Source: Leptolyngbya sp. SIO4C1
GTDB lineage: Bacteria > Cyanobacteriota > Cyanobacteriia > Phormidesmidales > Phormidesmidaceae
NCBI GenBank assembly: GCA_010671975.1
Contig: JAAHIA010000239.1
Location: 1 to 7,720, forward strand
DNA length: 7,720 nt
Reading direction: 5' to 3'
The notes under the pieces were generated by a model, which saw only the letters and a list, made by a program, of their open reading frames with translations, made no database searches and was not told where the DNA came from. A program made the translations under genes and the position numbers. Below, in pieces: positions 1 to 6,602 of this stretch (position 1 is its first letter; each line of letters opens with the position of its first letter).

Positions 1-232
1 CGTCGCTTAGTCTGCCCACCCCGCAGCCGGCATCGCAGAGGGTCATTCCGGCTAGATTGCCATCGGCCTTGAGCCAGGCCATCACATCGTCAATCGTGGC
101 CTGGTGCCCCTGGCGAATATCCAGCTGAACCTTATTCACCTCACCATCGCCGTAGATTCGCCGCCAGCGGTCAAACCCCTTGGAGTTGAAATATTCCTGA
201 ACGATGGTCTTATCGTCGGTTGCGCTAGTCAT
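1..232 (-). CDS. chlM: Magnesium-protoporphyrin IX methyltransferase, N-terminal part (3' end beyond window)
   Basis: The first 77 codons are present, reading leftward and running off the window. ChlM transfers a methyl group from S-adenosylmethionine to the C13 propionate of Mg-protoporphyrin IX, an early committed step of chlorophyll synthesis. The N-terminus has the family's characteristic run: a YFN near residues 14-16, GFDRWRRIYGDGEVNKVQ at 19-36, then an alanine/tryptophan-rich helix and KADGNLAG at 55-62. The SAM-binding motif I follows as DAGCGVG at 67-73. The start at base 232 matches the usual short ChlM N-terminus; the frame stays open a little further upstream but without another ATG nearby. 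No clear Shine-Dalgarno sequence precedes it. The identification rests on recalled similarity to cyanobacterial ChlM, and the last few visible residues (GRLSD) deviate slightly from the sequence I remember. Confidence 0.88.
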   Translation of the reverse strand, partial: MTSATDDKTIVQEYFNSKGFDRWRRIYGDGEVNKVQLDIRQGHQATIDDVMAWLKADGNLAGMTLCDAGCGVGRLSD

Positions 233-298
233 GAGGTTCAGTGCTGTAAAGTGGGTTTTCAAAAATCCATTCAAGGTTAAATCCTATTACGTTTTGCT

Positions 299-514
299 CT
301 AGTTTTTGCCTAGAGTTGAGCGGTCCAGCTGCTGAGTGAGTCGCGGCTGCTTGGCGCTAACGACGACGTCATTCAAAAAGGTGACAGGGTTACCGATTTC
401 CTGATAGCTAACGCTCTTTGCGCCAATATGCGCCAATAGCGTTTGTATTTCGTAATTTTTGCAGCCAAAGAGTCGATCTATACTGGCCATAGATAGCCAA
501 AGCTGGCTGTGCAT
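299..514 (-). CDS. Possible small hypothetical protein (71 aa)
   Basis: A 71-codon ORF lies alone between chlM and the cytochrome gene, on the same strand as chlM and about 66 bp upstream of it. It is not a shadow of a larger gene, which is the main reason to list it. The predicted product is soluble, has one cysteine and no signal peptide or membrane segment, and matches no family I recognise. Two ATG starts are possible, at 514 and 490 (63 aa); neither has a Shine-Dalgarno sequence. A perfect 10-bp tandem duplication lies inside it, and 10 bp is not a multiple of three, so the present frame depends on that duplication. It may be a chance ORF or a decayed gene remnant. Confidence 0.25.
   Translation of the reverse strand: MHSQLWLSMASIDRLFGCKNYEIQTLLAHIGAKSVSYQEIGNPVTFLNDVVVSAKQPRLTQQLDRSTLGKN
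419..438. repeat. Perfect 10-bp tandem direct repeat (TGCGCCAATA x2)
   Basis: TGCGCCAATA occurs at 419-428 and again directly at 429-438. The core heptamer GCGCCAA also appears inverted (TTGGCGC) at 351-357, giving three copies within about 85 bp of non-coding or doubtfully coding DNA. This could be a recent slippage duplication or a paired regulator site with helical-turn (10 bp) phasing. No known cyanobacterial operator that I can name matches it well. Confidence 0.7.
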
Positions 515-551
515 CTAGCTTTCAGTATTTTTTGTTAGTAAAACTTAATCC

Positions 552-556
552 AGGAG
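552..556 (+). promoter_or_regulatory. Shine-Dalgarno sequence of the di-heme cytochrome gene
   Basis: AGGAG ends 7 bases before the ATG at 564 and fixes that start. It is the only strong Shine-Dalgarno sequence ahead of any gene in the window; the other starts have weak or no matches, as is common in cyanobacteria. Confidence 0.75.
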
Positions 557-563
557 AAGGCGT

Positions 564-2678
564 ATGCAGCGTCATCGAAGAAGCGCGCTCCTAGCTATTT
601 TGCTGTGCGTAATTTTCACTAGCGGCTGGTTAGCCACCGGGCTGAGTGTCACTGCAGCCGTGTCGGCCGCTTCAGGCGCGATCGCAAGCGACCAGCCGCT
701 GCTGCAGCCTGCTCCCAACCAGCCCACAGGCAGCTACGATCTGTTTGGCACGGTGCTATCGCCGGCTGAGGCAGCACAAGCTGTAGAAGCTGCCGGCTTA
801 GACCCTAGCGACCCAGCGGCCTATCAGCGTATCGGTGCGGTCGAGATCACACCCGAGCTCCTCGCCAGCGGGCGCGACATCTTTTTTAATCGCGGCATTG
901 GCGATATGTTTGGCCTACAGCGCGTCTTTGGATTCCAAGATGGGATTCAGGCGCTGCTGCCGGAATTTTTGCTAGCGCTGCTGAAGCAGGGCGGAGACTC
1001 AACCGACGGTTTGCAGCTGCGGCTGCTGCGCAATCTACGGCTCGGCAACCAGATCAAGCACGTGGGCCTGACGGTTGATACTGGGTTAGACGTACAGCGA
1101 GAAGGATTCTTTCTCAAAACGCTCTTGCAAAGTTTGCTGCAGGGGCGTCTGGATGCGCTCTTGCCAATTGGCCTGAAGCTGCCCGGCGATATCACCTGTG
1201 CTGTCTGCCATGCCAGTCTGCTCGACGGGCAGCAGGTGCTAGACGGCGTGCCTAACGGCAATCTCAATGTGGCCTTCTTCATTGCGCTGGCACCTAATAG
1301 CGCAGCGGGCTTTGCGCGGCTGGCGTTTGATCCGCTCGATCCGCAGTACCAGGGCAGCGGTAAGACCATCATTGGCAGCGACGGCAGCCTGATTGAGCTG
1401 CCTGACCCTGTCAAATTTGAGCGCGCCTTTGACGATGCTGTGCTTGACGTGCCACAGGGCAACTTCGAGAGTTCGCCTGACGGCATCAACAATACAACTC
1501 AAATTCCCACCGTCTTTACGTTTAAGACCCGCCCCTATGGCTTTGATGGTGGCTTTGCAGTGGGGCCATTTGGCGGGCTGAGCGCCATTAACAACGCCGT
1601 TCATTCCTCAGAAGTCAATCTGCTGGCAGCGGCGCAAAAGAGTGCTGAAACGCTGGGCATCGATCCAGAGCTGTACTTAGGTACCGTTTTACAAAATGCG
1701 GTTGATCCAACCATCCGTCTGCCAGAAGGCGATCCGGTCCAGCCTTCAGTCTGGCTGCGTCAGGTTGCTCCTGAGCTCTGCCAGGCCGAGCTAGAAGATC
1801 AGATCCCGGCGCCCAACGCAGGTGAATATCCAGAGCTACACCCCAGTCTGTTTACCTATAACGGGCTGATTTTTACACCCAAAAGCGACAATCCAGACGA
1901 TATTGCCAGCGGTCCCTTCCTGTTTGCTAACAACGCCATGTCTGCCTGGCAAAATACGCTCAATCCACCCCCGAATCGCAGCTCAGACAATCGCCAGGCG
2001 TTGGCAACAGGCTCAGTTGAGCGCGGTGCCAAGATTTTTGAGCAGGCCAACTGCGTGAGCTGTCATCCCGCCCCGTTCTTTGCCGATCAGACCATTCATC
2101 CCCTAGCGGAGCTCAATACCAATCCGGCCCGCGCTAAGTCGCGCTTGGGACTCAACGACTTTCTCGTGCCGCCCCAGATCTATACCTTAAATACGCCGGT
2201 GCCGGTGCCCGCAAATGCAGAGGTGCTAGATTTACCCACTGAGGGCATTGCCGCTACGCCAACCAGCCTGCCCATCGGTCTGCTGCCGGACGGCGGCTAC
2301 AAGACCCTACCGCTGCGAGGGCTGTTTGCCAGCGCACCTTACCTGCATGACGGTGGCGTAGCCGTCAAAGCGGGGGCGCTGCAGATGGCGGCTGATGGCA
2401 GCTTTGAAGTGATCGATCCGACCGGATTAGGCTTGGCTGCTACCTTGAGCCGAGGCATGCTACCAGATGCCGCCAGCAGCCTGCGGGCGCTAGTCGATCG
2501 GCAGCTGCGGGCTCAGGTTGTTGCGGCGAATCAGGCCAGCCCGGCCTTAGTTGGCAGCAACCTTGATGGCACAGGCCATGACTTTTATGTCGATGCTGCT
2601 GCTGGCTATACGCCCAGTGAACAGACCGATCTGGTGAACTTCTTAATGGCGCTCGATGACAAGCCAGGCGAGTACTAG
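564..2678 (+). CDS. Exported di-heme c-type cytochrome, cytochrome c peroxidase/MauG superfamily (704 aa)
   Basis: The start at 564 is supported by a strong ribosome binding site. The N-terminus (basic RHRR, hydrophobic stretch about 8-36, Ala-rich end near 36-41) is a Sec signal peptide, so the protein acts in the periplasm or thylakoid lumen. Two covalent haem c sites are visible, CAVCH at 212-216 and CVSCH at 497-501. The C-terminal half carries the superfamily signature: TLPLRGLFASAPYLHDGG at 581-598 and a typical EQTDLVNFL ending helix at 687-694. Members of this superfamily reduce peroxide or carry out oxidations through high-valent haem, as in MauG and the rubber oxygenase RoxA. This protein is roughly twice the size of classical peroxidases (about 320-350 aa), with some 210 residues before the first haem and 285 between haems, so peroxidase activity should not be assumed. 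Substrate is unknown. A HAD phosphatase gene follows closely and may be co-transcribed. Confidence 0.85.
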   Translation: MQRHRRSALLAILLCVIFTSGWLATGLSVTAAVSAASGAIASDQPLLQPAPNQPTGSYDLFGTVLSPAEAAQAVEAAGLDPSDPAAYQRIGAVEITPELLASGRDIFFNRGIGDMFGLQRVFGFQDGIQALLPEFLLALLKQGGDSTDGLQLRLLRNLRLGNQIKHVGLTVDTGLDVQREGFFLKTLLQSLLQGRLDALLPIGLKLPGDITCAVCHASLLDGQQVLDGVPNGNLNVAFFIALAPNSAAGFARLAFDPLDPQYQGSGKTIIGSDGSLIELPDPVKFERAFDDAVLDVPQGNFESSPDGINNTTQIPTVFTFKTRPYGFDGGFAVGPFGGLSAINNAVHSSEVNLLAAAQKSAETLGIDPELYLGTVLQNAVDPTIRLPEGDPVQPSVWLRQVAPELCQAELEDQIPAPNAGEYPELHPSLFTYNGLIFTPKSDNPDDIASGPFLFANNAMSAWQNTLNPPPNRSSDNRQALATGSVERGAKIFEQANCVSCHPAPFFADQTIHPLAELNTNPARAKSRLGLNDFLVPPQIYTLNTPVPVPANAEVLDLPTEGIAATPTSLPIGLLPDGGYKTLPLRGLFASAPYLHDGGVAVKAGALQMAADGSFEVIDPTGLGLAATLSRGMLPDAASSLRALVDRQLRAQVVAANQASPALVGSNLDGTGHDFYVDAAAGYTPSEQTDLVNFLMALDDKPGEY

Positions 2679-2722
2679 CGCAATCACCCGCTAAGATGGG
2701 GATCGCGTCACAATCGCAGCGC

Positions 2723-3496
2723 ATGAGTCACTTAGCAGCCCTAATTTTTGATGTCGATGGTACACTGGCTGAAACCGAGCGGGATGGGCATCGAGTTGCT
2801 TTTAATCGAGCCTTTGAGGCGGCTGGTCTCGACTGGTACTGGTCGATTGGGCACTACGGCAGGCTTTTAGATATCTCAGGCGGTAAAGAGCGCATCCGCC
2901 ATTTCATCGAAACAGAACATCCTGATCTTCAAACCCCAGCTGGCTTTGACAGTCGATGGCAGTTTATTCAAGCGCTGCATCAGTCTAAAACTGAGTTTTA
3001 TAAGCGCGAGATCGCTTCAATTTCGCTGTGTCCCGGGATTAAGCGTCTGCTCAACGAGGCTCGGGCGGCGGGTCTACGGCTGGCGATCGCAACCACCAGC
3101 ACGTTTGAAAATGTGCTGCCCCTGCTAGAGAATCAGCTAGGTCTCGATAGCCCTGACTGGTTTGAGGTGATTGCGGCGGGCGACAGCGTACCGCATAAAA
3201 AGCCGGCGCCCGACATATATCACTATGTGCTCAAACGGCTATCGCTGCCGCCATCGGCCTGTCTAGCCTTTGAGGACACGCATCACGGGCTGATAGCAGC
3301 GACTCAAGCCGGCATCAAAACTGTGATTACCGTGAATTCGTATACGGCGCAGCAGGACTTTGCCAAGGCCGCAGCGGTGCTGAGTCATCTGGGCGATCCC
3401 AATCAGCCGATACAGGTGATCAAGGGCAAAATTGAAGCCTACTATGTTTCAGTCGCCGTCGCTAAGCAGATTTGGGCGCAGTCACCTGCGCCGTAA
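2723..3496 (+). CDS. HAD-superfamily phosphatase, CbbY-like (257 aa)
   Basis: This is a haloacid dehalogenase-type sugar-phosphate phosphatase. All four HAD motifs are present (numbered from the ATG at 2723): motif I FDVDGT with nucleophile D10 and acid D12; motif II ATTST at 123-127; motif III lysine at 159/160 in HKKPAPDIY; motif IV FEDT with E184 and D185. The cap region has the GLDWYW and SGGKERI pieces typical of CbbY. Rhodobacter and plant CbbY proteins hydrolyse xylulose-1,5-bisphosphate, an inhibitory Rubisco by-product, so that role is plausible here but inferred only from family resemblance. An in-frame ATG at 2696 would add nine residues. I prefer 2723 because family members usually begin four to six residues before the ALIFDVDGT strand; neither start has a good ribosome binding site. 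The gene lies 18-44 bp behind the cytochrome gene on the same strand. Confidence 0.88.
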   Translation: MSHLAALIFDVDGTLAETERDGHRVAFNRAFEAAGLDWYWSIGHYGRLLDISGGKERIRHFIETEHPDLQTPAGFDSRWQFIQALHQSKTEFYKREIASISLCPGIKRLLNEARAAGLRLAIATTSTFENVLPLLENQLGLDSPDWFEVIAAGDSVPHKKPAPDIYHYVLKRLSLPPSACLAFEDTHHGLIAATQAGIKTVITVNSYTAQQDFAKAAAVLSHLGDPNQPIQVIKGKIEAYYVSVAVAKQIWAQSPAP

Positions 3497-3497
3497 A

Positions 3498-3520
3498 GCA
3501 GCGTTATGAGCCCCGGCTGC
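3498..3520. terminator. Weak hairpin between convergent genes
   Basis: GCAGC (3498-3502) can pair with GCTGC (3516-3520) across a 13-base loop, in the 25-bp gap between the convergent HAD and dCache genes. The stem is short and there is no long T tract on either strand, although three Ts follow it on the minus strand. Its position suggests a bidirectional terminator, but the structure alone is weak. Confidence 0.2.
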
Positions 3521-3521
3521 C

Positions 3522-4550
3522 TTATTGCCTAAACCGAACTCGCTCGGGCATCACCACCATCGTCAGCCAGCGAAACCCGTACGAATCTTCGTAGGAAGAC
3601 ACCTGCATCGCATAGGGTCGCTGCTCAAACTCAAAGTTAAACTGCGTGCGTCCTTTGAAGTCTGCAATCTCTATTTGCTCTGCCAGCGTTGCTGCCGCTG
3701 CTTGAGTGAGCGCATCTTCGCTTTCGGTGGCCGCAATCCGCGCTAGCGCCCGATCTTCTGACGCGGGCTGAAAGGGCTTCTCTCCCGTTGAGCTAGCCAC
3801 CAGCAGTCCTGCCGGGTCAATCACGAAGGCCTGACCTGACTCCCCTAGCTTCAGCCGCTGCAGAAAGCGACCCAGCGGCTCTAGCGACAGGTCAACGCCG
3901 GTGACGCCAATCAGCGAACCAGCATCGCCATACACTGGCTGAACGGCGCTCAGCACCAGCTGCGATCGCCCCGCCACCGGATACAGATTGCTCCAAATAC
4001 CTTTGCGAGCCGCTACCGCTGCCTCGTACCAGGGGCGCGATCGCGCATCGTAGTCAATCTCATCTACCCGCACCAGCTCCACTCGCTCGCCCTGCCGATC
4101 AAGCCTGTAGTAGTAGCCTTGAAAGTAGGTAGACGGATCGTTCAAAACCGCGAGAGACTCATCCTCGGCGGTGCGCGTCACGCCTAGAAACGCGCCGTTG
4201 CGCTCTGCGCCTACATACAGCCAGGTCGCCGGCTCTAGCAGCTGCATCTGCTGCCAAAGGTAGCGCTCGCTGTCAGAGTCTTGCGTTCTGAGCTGCCCTT
4301 GACGAACGGCGTTGGCGTTCAGTTCGTTGATCAGCTTGGCGTGCTCGGTCTGCTCAGCCAGCTGATCTTCAATCCGATTGGCAATCTCCAGCCTCAGCCG
4401 AGCTGCGATCGCGCCTACGACCTGCTGCTGGCGGCTATACACGGCATAGCCCGTCAGTCCAGCCGTCACTGGGATAGCTAATACTAGAAGCGCTGTCAGC
4501 AAGCTACGCAGCGATAGCTTCTGAAACCGCGAACTCAACAGATAGGGCAT
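3522..4550 (-). CDS. Membrane-anchored dCache sensor domain protein without an output domain (342 aa)
   Basis: A single membrane helix at about residues 17-38 is followed by an amphipathic region (40-85) and a large extracytoplasmic double Cache (dCache_1) domain up to about 335. Diagnostic pieces are YDARSRPWY at 167-175, the following GIWSNLYP at 184-191, GVTGVDLSLEPL at 215-226 in the first Cache half, and SGQAFVIDPAGLLVASS at 238-254 opening the second half. Such domains bind small ligands and normally pass the signal through a second helix and HAMP to a histidine kinase, chemoreceptor or cyclase. Here the reading frame stops at RVRFRQ, just after the WLTMVVMPE strand that usually leads into the second helix. 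No continuation exists downstream because the HAD gene ends 25 bp away. It is either a natural output-less sensor or a truncated gene. Start chosen at the first ATG, four or so residues before the basic segment leading into the helix. Confidence 0.82.
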   Translation of the reverse strand: MPYLLSSRFQKLSLRSLLTALLVLAIPVTAGLTGYAVYSRQQQVVGAIAARLRLEIANRIEDQLAEQTEHAKLINELNANAVRQGQLRTQDSDSERYLWQQMQLLEPATWLYVGAERNGAFLGVTRTAEDESLAVLNDPSTYFQGYYYRLDRQGERVELVRVDEIDYDARSRPWYEAAVAARKGIWSNLYPVAGRSQLVLSAVQPVYGDAGSLIGVTGVDLSLEPLGRFLQRLKLGESGQAFVIDPAGLLVASSTGEKPFQPASEDRALARIAATESEDALTQAAAATLAEQIEIADFKGRTQFNFEFEQRPYAMQVSSYEDSYGFRWLTMVVMPERVRFRQ

Positions 4551-4670
4551 CCCCGATCTCTAGGCGATGTAAGTTAGAACTAGCTCTCATCATACGGCTT
4601 CAAACTGTGAATCGGCGTCCCCATTAAGAGACACACAAGCTAGCCTAGAAAGATAAACACAAACTTCAAA
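4551..4670. promoter_or_regulatory. Divergent promoter region between the dCache gene and sdhB
   Basis: This 120-bp gap lies between two divergently transcribed genes and should contain both promoters. A 7-bp inverted repeat, TCTAGGC (4559-4565) and GCCTAGA (4643-4649), brackets it. A weak candidate promoter for sdhB is TTAAGA (4624-4629) and TAGAAA (4646-4651) with 16-bp spacing. Neither element is a strong consensus match. Confidence 0.35.
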
Positions 4671-5408
4671 ATGAAACTTTTTCTCAGAGTGTGGCGACAG
4701 CCGAGTCCTGAGGCTGCTGGGCAGTTTATCTCCTACACGGTAGATGCTGTCCAGCCCGATATGTCCTTTCTAGAAATGCTGGATGTGCTAAATGAGCAGC
4801 TCATTCGCGCTGGAAAAACGCCGGTTGAATTTGACCACGACTGCCGTGAAGGCATCTGTGGCGCTTGCGGGCTGATGATCAACGGTCAGGCCCACGGTCC
4901 GCAGCAGCGCACCTCAGCCTGTCAGCTCTACATGCGTCACTTCAAAGACGGCGACACCATCACCGTAGAGCCCTGGCGCGCCAAAGCCTTTCCTTTGATC
5001 AAAGACCTCGTCGTTGATCGCAGCGCCTTTGATCGCATCGTGGCAGCCGGTGGCTTCATCTCGGTCAAAACCGGCTCGGCTCCTGAAGCCAACGCTATGC
5101 TCGTGCCTAAGCCCGATGCTGACCGCGCCTTTGACTACGCCACCTGCATCGGCTGCGGCGCCTGCGTTGCCGCCTGTCCAAACGCCTCTGCCTCCCTCTT
5201 CACTGCGGCCAAAATTTCTCACCTCTCGCTGCTGCCCCAAGGGCATCCCGAACGCCAGCAGCGTGTGCTTAACATGAGCGAACAGATGGCTGCCGAAGGC
5301 TTTGGCGACTGTTCCAACCACGGTGAATGTGAAGCCGTCTGTCCCAAAGGCATCTCCATCAGCGCCATTGCCCGCATGCGCCGCGAATACCTCAAAGCCT
5401 TATTTTGA
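4671..5408 (+). CDS. sdhB: Succinate dehydrogenase iron-sulfur subunit (245 aa)
   Basis: This is the electron-transferring subunit of succinate dehydrogenase/fumarate reductase, which passes electrons from the flavoprotein through three Fe-S clusters to quinone. The N-terminal plant-type ferredoxin domain has the 2Fe-2S ligands C58, C63, C66 and C84. The C-terminal domain has CIGCGACVAACP (C159, C162, C165, C169) and CSNHGECEAVCP (C214, C220, C224). By family precedent C159/C162/C165/C224 hold the 4Fe-4S cluster and C169/C214/C220 the 3Fe-4S cluster. All ligands are intact and the length is normal. The start MKLFLRVWRQ matches family N-termini. In cyanobacteria SDH feeds the plastoquinone pool and its subunit genes are commonly scattered, so the absence of sdhA or a membrane-anchor gene nearby is not surprising. 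The threonine aldolase gene follows at 36 bp. Confidence 0.95.
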   Translation: MKLFLRVWRQPSPEAAGQFISYTVDAVQPDMSFLEMLDVLNEQLIRAGKTPVEFDHDCREGICGACGLMINGQAHGPQQRTSACQLYMRHFKDGDTITVEPWRAKAFPLIKDLVVDRSAFDRIVAAGGFISVKTGSAPEANAMLVPKPDADRAFDYATCIGCGACVAACPNASASLFTAAKISHLSLLPQGHPERQQRVLNMSEQMAAEGFGDCSNHGECEAVCPKGISISAIARMRREYLKALF

Positions 5409-5444
5409 CCTTGAACCCCTCCTAGTTTCCCCCTCTTTTCCTGC
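5409..5444 (+). other. Pyrimidine-rich spacer between sdhB and the aldolase gene
   Basis: Only six of these 36 bases are purines. The spacer has no Shine-Dalgarno sequence for the downstream gene; instead it contains CCCCTCCT (5416-5423), which resembles the 16S rRNA anti-Shine-Dalgarno tail rather than its complement. No hairpin is evident, so read-through from sdhB into the aldolase gene appears possible. Confidence 0.5.
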
Positions 5445-6488
5445 ATGTTCGAACAATTCGCTAGCGACAACTACGCCGGTATCTGCTCAGAAGTCATGGA
5501 ATACCTAGCTCGGGCCAATGCAGGCTATGCCAAAGCCTATGGTGAAGATGACTGGACGCAGCGCGCCGCCGATCTGTTTCGCGAAATTTTTGAAACTGAC
5601 TGCGAGGTCTTCTTTGTCTTTAACGGCACTGCTGCGAATTCGCTGGCGCTGGGCACGCTGTGCCGCTCGTATCACAGCATTATTTGCCACGAGCTAGCTC
5701 ACGTAGAGACTGACGAATGCGGCGCGCCCGAGCGCTTTACTCACGGGGCCAAAATGCTGGTTGGGCAGGGACCGCAGGCTAAGCTGTCGCCCGCGTCGAT
5801 TGAGTCGCTGGTAACCAAGCGCTGCGACCTGCACTATCCCAAACCCAAGGCCGTTAGCCTGACGCAGGCAACTGAGCTGGGCACGCTGTATTCCATTGAG
5901 GAGCTGCAGGCAATTCGGGAGGTGTGCGATCGCTATCAGCTCAGGCTGCACATGGACGGGGCTCGCTTTGCCAATGCCGTCGCTGCGATGAAGGTTTGCC
6001 CAGCTGAGATTACCTGGCGTAGCGGCGTGGATGTGCTCTGCTTTGGCGGCACTAAAAACGGTACGGCAATTGGAGAGGCCATCTTATTTTTTGATCGGGC
6101 CCTGGCTGAAGATTTTGAATATCATTGCAAGCAGGCCGGTCAGCTGGCCTCTAAAATGCGCTACGTCTCGGCGCAGATGCTGGGGCTGCTAGAAACTGGC
6201 GCTTGGCTCAACAACGCGGCGCATGCAAACCGCTGCGCAGCCTATTTAGAAACGCAGCTGGCTGATTTTCCAGAGCTGCGATTTATTGCTCCTCGGCAGG
6301 CCAACGGCGTCTTTATTGACATGCCGCCGCTGCTAATTGAAGCGCTGCGCGAGAAGGGCTGGCATTTCTATACCTTTATCGGTGAGGGCGGCGCGCGGCT
6401 AATGTGTGCTTGGAACAGTACCTTTGAACGAATTGACGAGTTCGTTCAGGATGTGAAAACCGAGATGGCTCGGCTGCAAGTGAGCTAG
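5445..6488 (+). CDS. Low-specificity L-threonine aldolase / beta-eliminating lyase family (347 aa)
   Basis: This is a fold-type I PLP enzyme that cleaves threonine or allo-threonine to glycine and acetaldehyde. The N-terminal FASDNYAGICSEVMEYL matches the family opening. Visible active-site elements are the FNGTAANSLAL glycine-turn region at 59-69, the cofactor-stacking histidine H82 in CHELAHVETDE, HMDGAR with D171 and R174, the Schiff-base lysine K204 in FGGTKNG, and a C-terminal arginine R318 in the GGARLM segment expected to bind the substrate carboxylate. Length is normal for the family (about 340-360). Close relatives include cyanobacterial and proteobacterial LtaE-type enzymes, but stereospecificity (L-threonine versus L-allo-threonine or phenylserine) cannot be read from sequence, so no symbol is given. 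The gene lies 36 bp behind sdhB and probably shares its transcript. A cytosolic enzyme is expected, as there is no signal peptide. Confidence 0.9.
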   Translation: MFEQFASDNYAGICSEVMEYLARANAGYAKAYGEDDWTQRAADLFREIFETDCEVFFVFNGTAANSLALGTLCRSYHSIICHELAHVETDECGAPERFTHGAKMLVGQGPQAKLSPASIESLVTKRCDLHYPKPKAVSLTQATELGTLYSIEELQAIREVCDRYQLRLHMDGARFANAVAAMKVCPAEITWRSGVDVLCFGGTKNGTAIGEAILFFDRALAEDFEYHCKQAGQLASKMRYVSAQMLGLLETGAWLNNAAHANRCAAYLETQLADFPELRFIAPRQANGVFIDMPPLLIEALREKGWHFYTFIGEGGARLMCAWNSTFERIDEFVQDVKTEMARLQVS

Positions 6489-6499
6489 ACAAAGGACGC

Positions 6500-6513
6500 C
6501 TGTCTCCAGACAG
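6500..6513. repeat. 14-bp interrupted palindrome downstream of the aldolase gene
   Basis: CTGTCT-CC-AGACAG begins 12 bases after the aldolase stop codon. As RNA it would form a five-pair stem with a tight four-base loop. With no T tract it is a poor intrinsic terminator and could equally be a protein-binding palindrome. Confidence 0.4.
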
Positions 6514-6554
6514 ATGCTAACTCGGCAGATATCAGTAATCTTGCCTAGGAAGCT

Positions 6555-6572
6555 TGCCGTATCTTCACGGCA
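6555..6572 (+). other. Hairpin in the leader of the MscS-family gene
   Basis: TGCCGT (6555-6560) and ACGGCA (6567-6572) form a perfect 6-bp stem around a six-base loop, ending 30 bases before the channel start codon. It may be a terminator for the upstream gene or a leader structure; no T tract follows. Confidence 0.35.
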
Positions 6573-6602
6573 GCAGCCCTGATTGCAGAATCGCGCCCCC
6601 TC

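Larger units (their letters stand above)
233..563. other. Intergenic region between chlM and the di-heme cytochrome gene
   Basis: This 331-bp stretch separates leftward chlM from the rightward cytochrome gene, so it should hold promoters for both. It is more AT-rich at its two ends (about 240-310 and 525-550) than the flanking genes. It contains a doubtful small minus-strand ORF (299-514), a perfect 10-bp tandem duplication (419-438), and an inverted copy of part of that unit (TTGGCGC, 351-357). I could not place a convincing -35/-10 pair. No tRNA-like or terminator-like structure was seen. Confidence 0.6.

Noticed and set aside
233..298. Possible chlM promoter (TTGAAT and TTTACA on the minus strand, 18-bp spacing)
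   Set aside because: The -10 match is poor and several equally weak pairs can be drawn in this AT-rich stretch.
564..608. Lipoprotein signal at Cys15 of the cytochrome
   Set aside because: The residue before the Cys is Leu rather than Gly/Ala/Ser, and the Cys sits within the hydrophobic core; an ordinary signal peptide fits better.
947..1492. 181-codon minus-strand ORF opposite the di-heme cytochrome gene
   Set aside because: Rich in Ser, Pro, Arg and Cys with no domain; it is the antisense reading of a well-supported gene with haem motifs.
1239..1604. 121-codon minus-strand ORF
   Set aside because: Lies entirely inside the cytochrome gene and has no recognisable features; shadow frame.
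2676..2693. TAGCG/CGCTA inverted repeat just after the cytochrome stop codon, as a possible terminator
   Set aside because: Only five pairs with an eight-base loop and no T tract; too weak to call.
2440..2724. 94-codon minus-strand ORF across the cytochrome-HAD junction
   Set aside because: Composition (Cys, His, Arg, Pro) is typical of an antisense shadow and there is no domain.
4914..5321. 135-codon minus-strand ORF with AGGAGGGG further upstream
   Set aside because: Antisense to the cysteine-motif half of sdhB, low-complexity Gly/Ala content; the ribosome-binding-like sequence at 5416-5423 is about 95 bases from its start.
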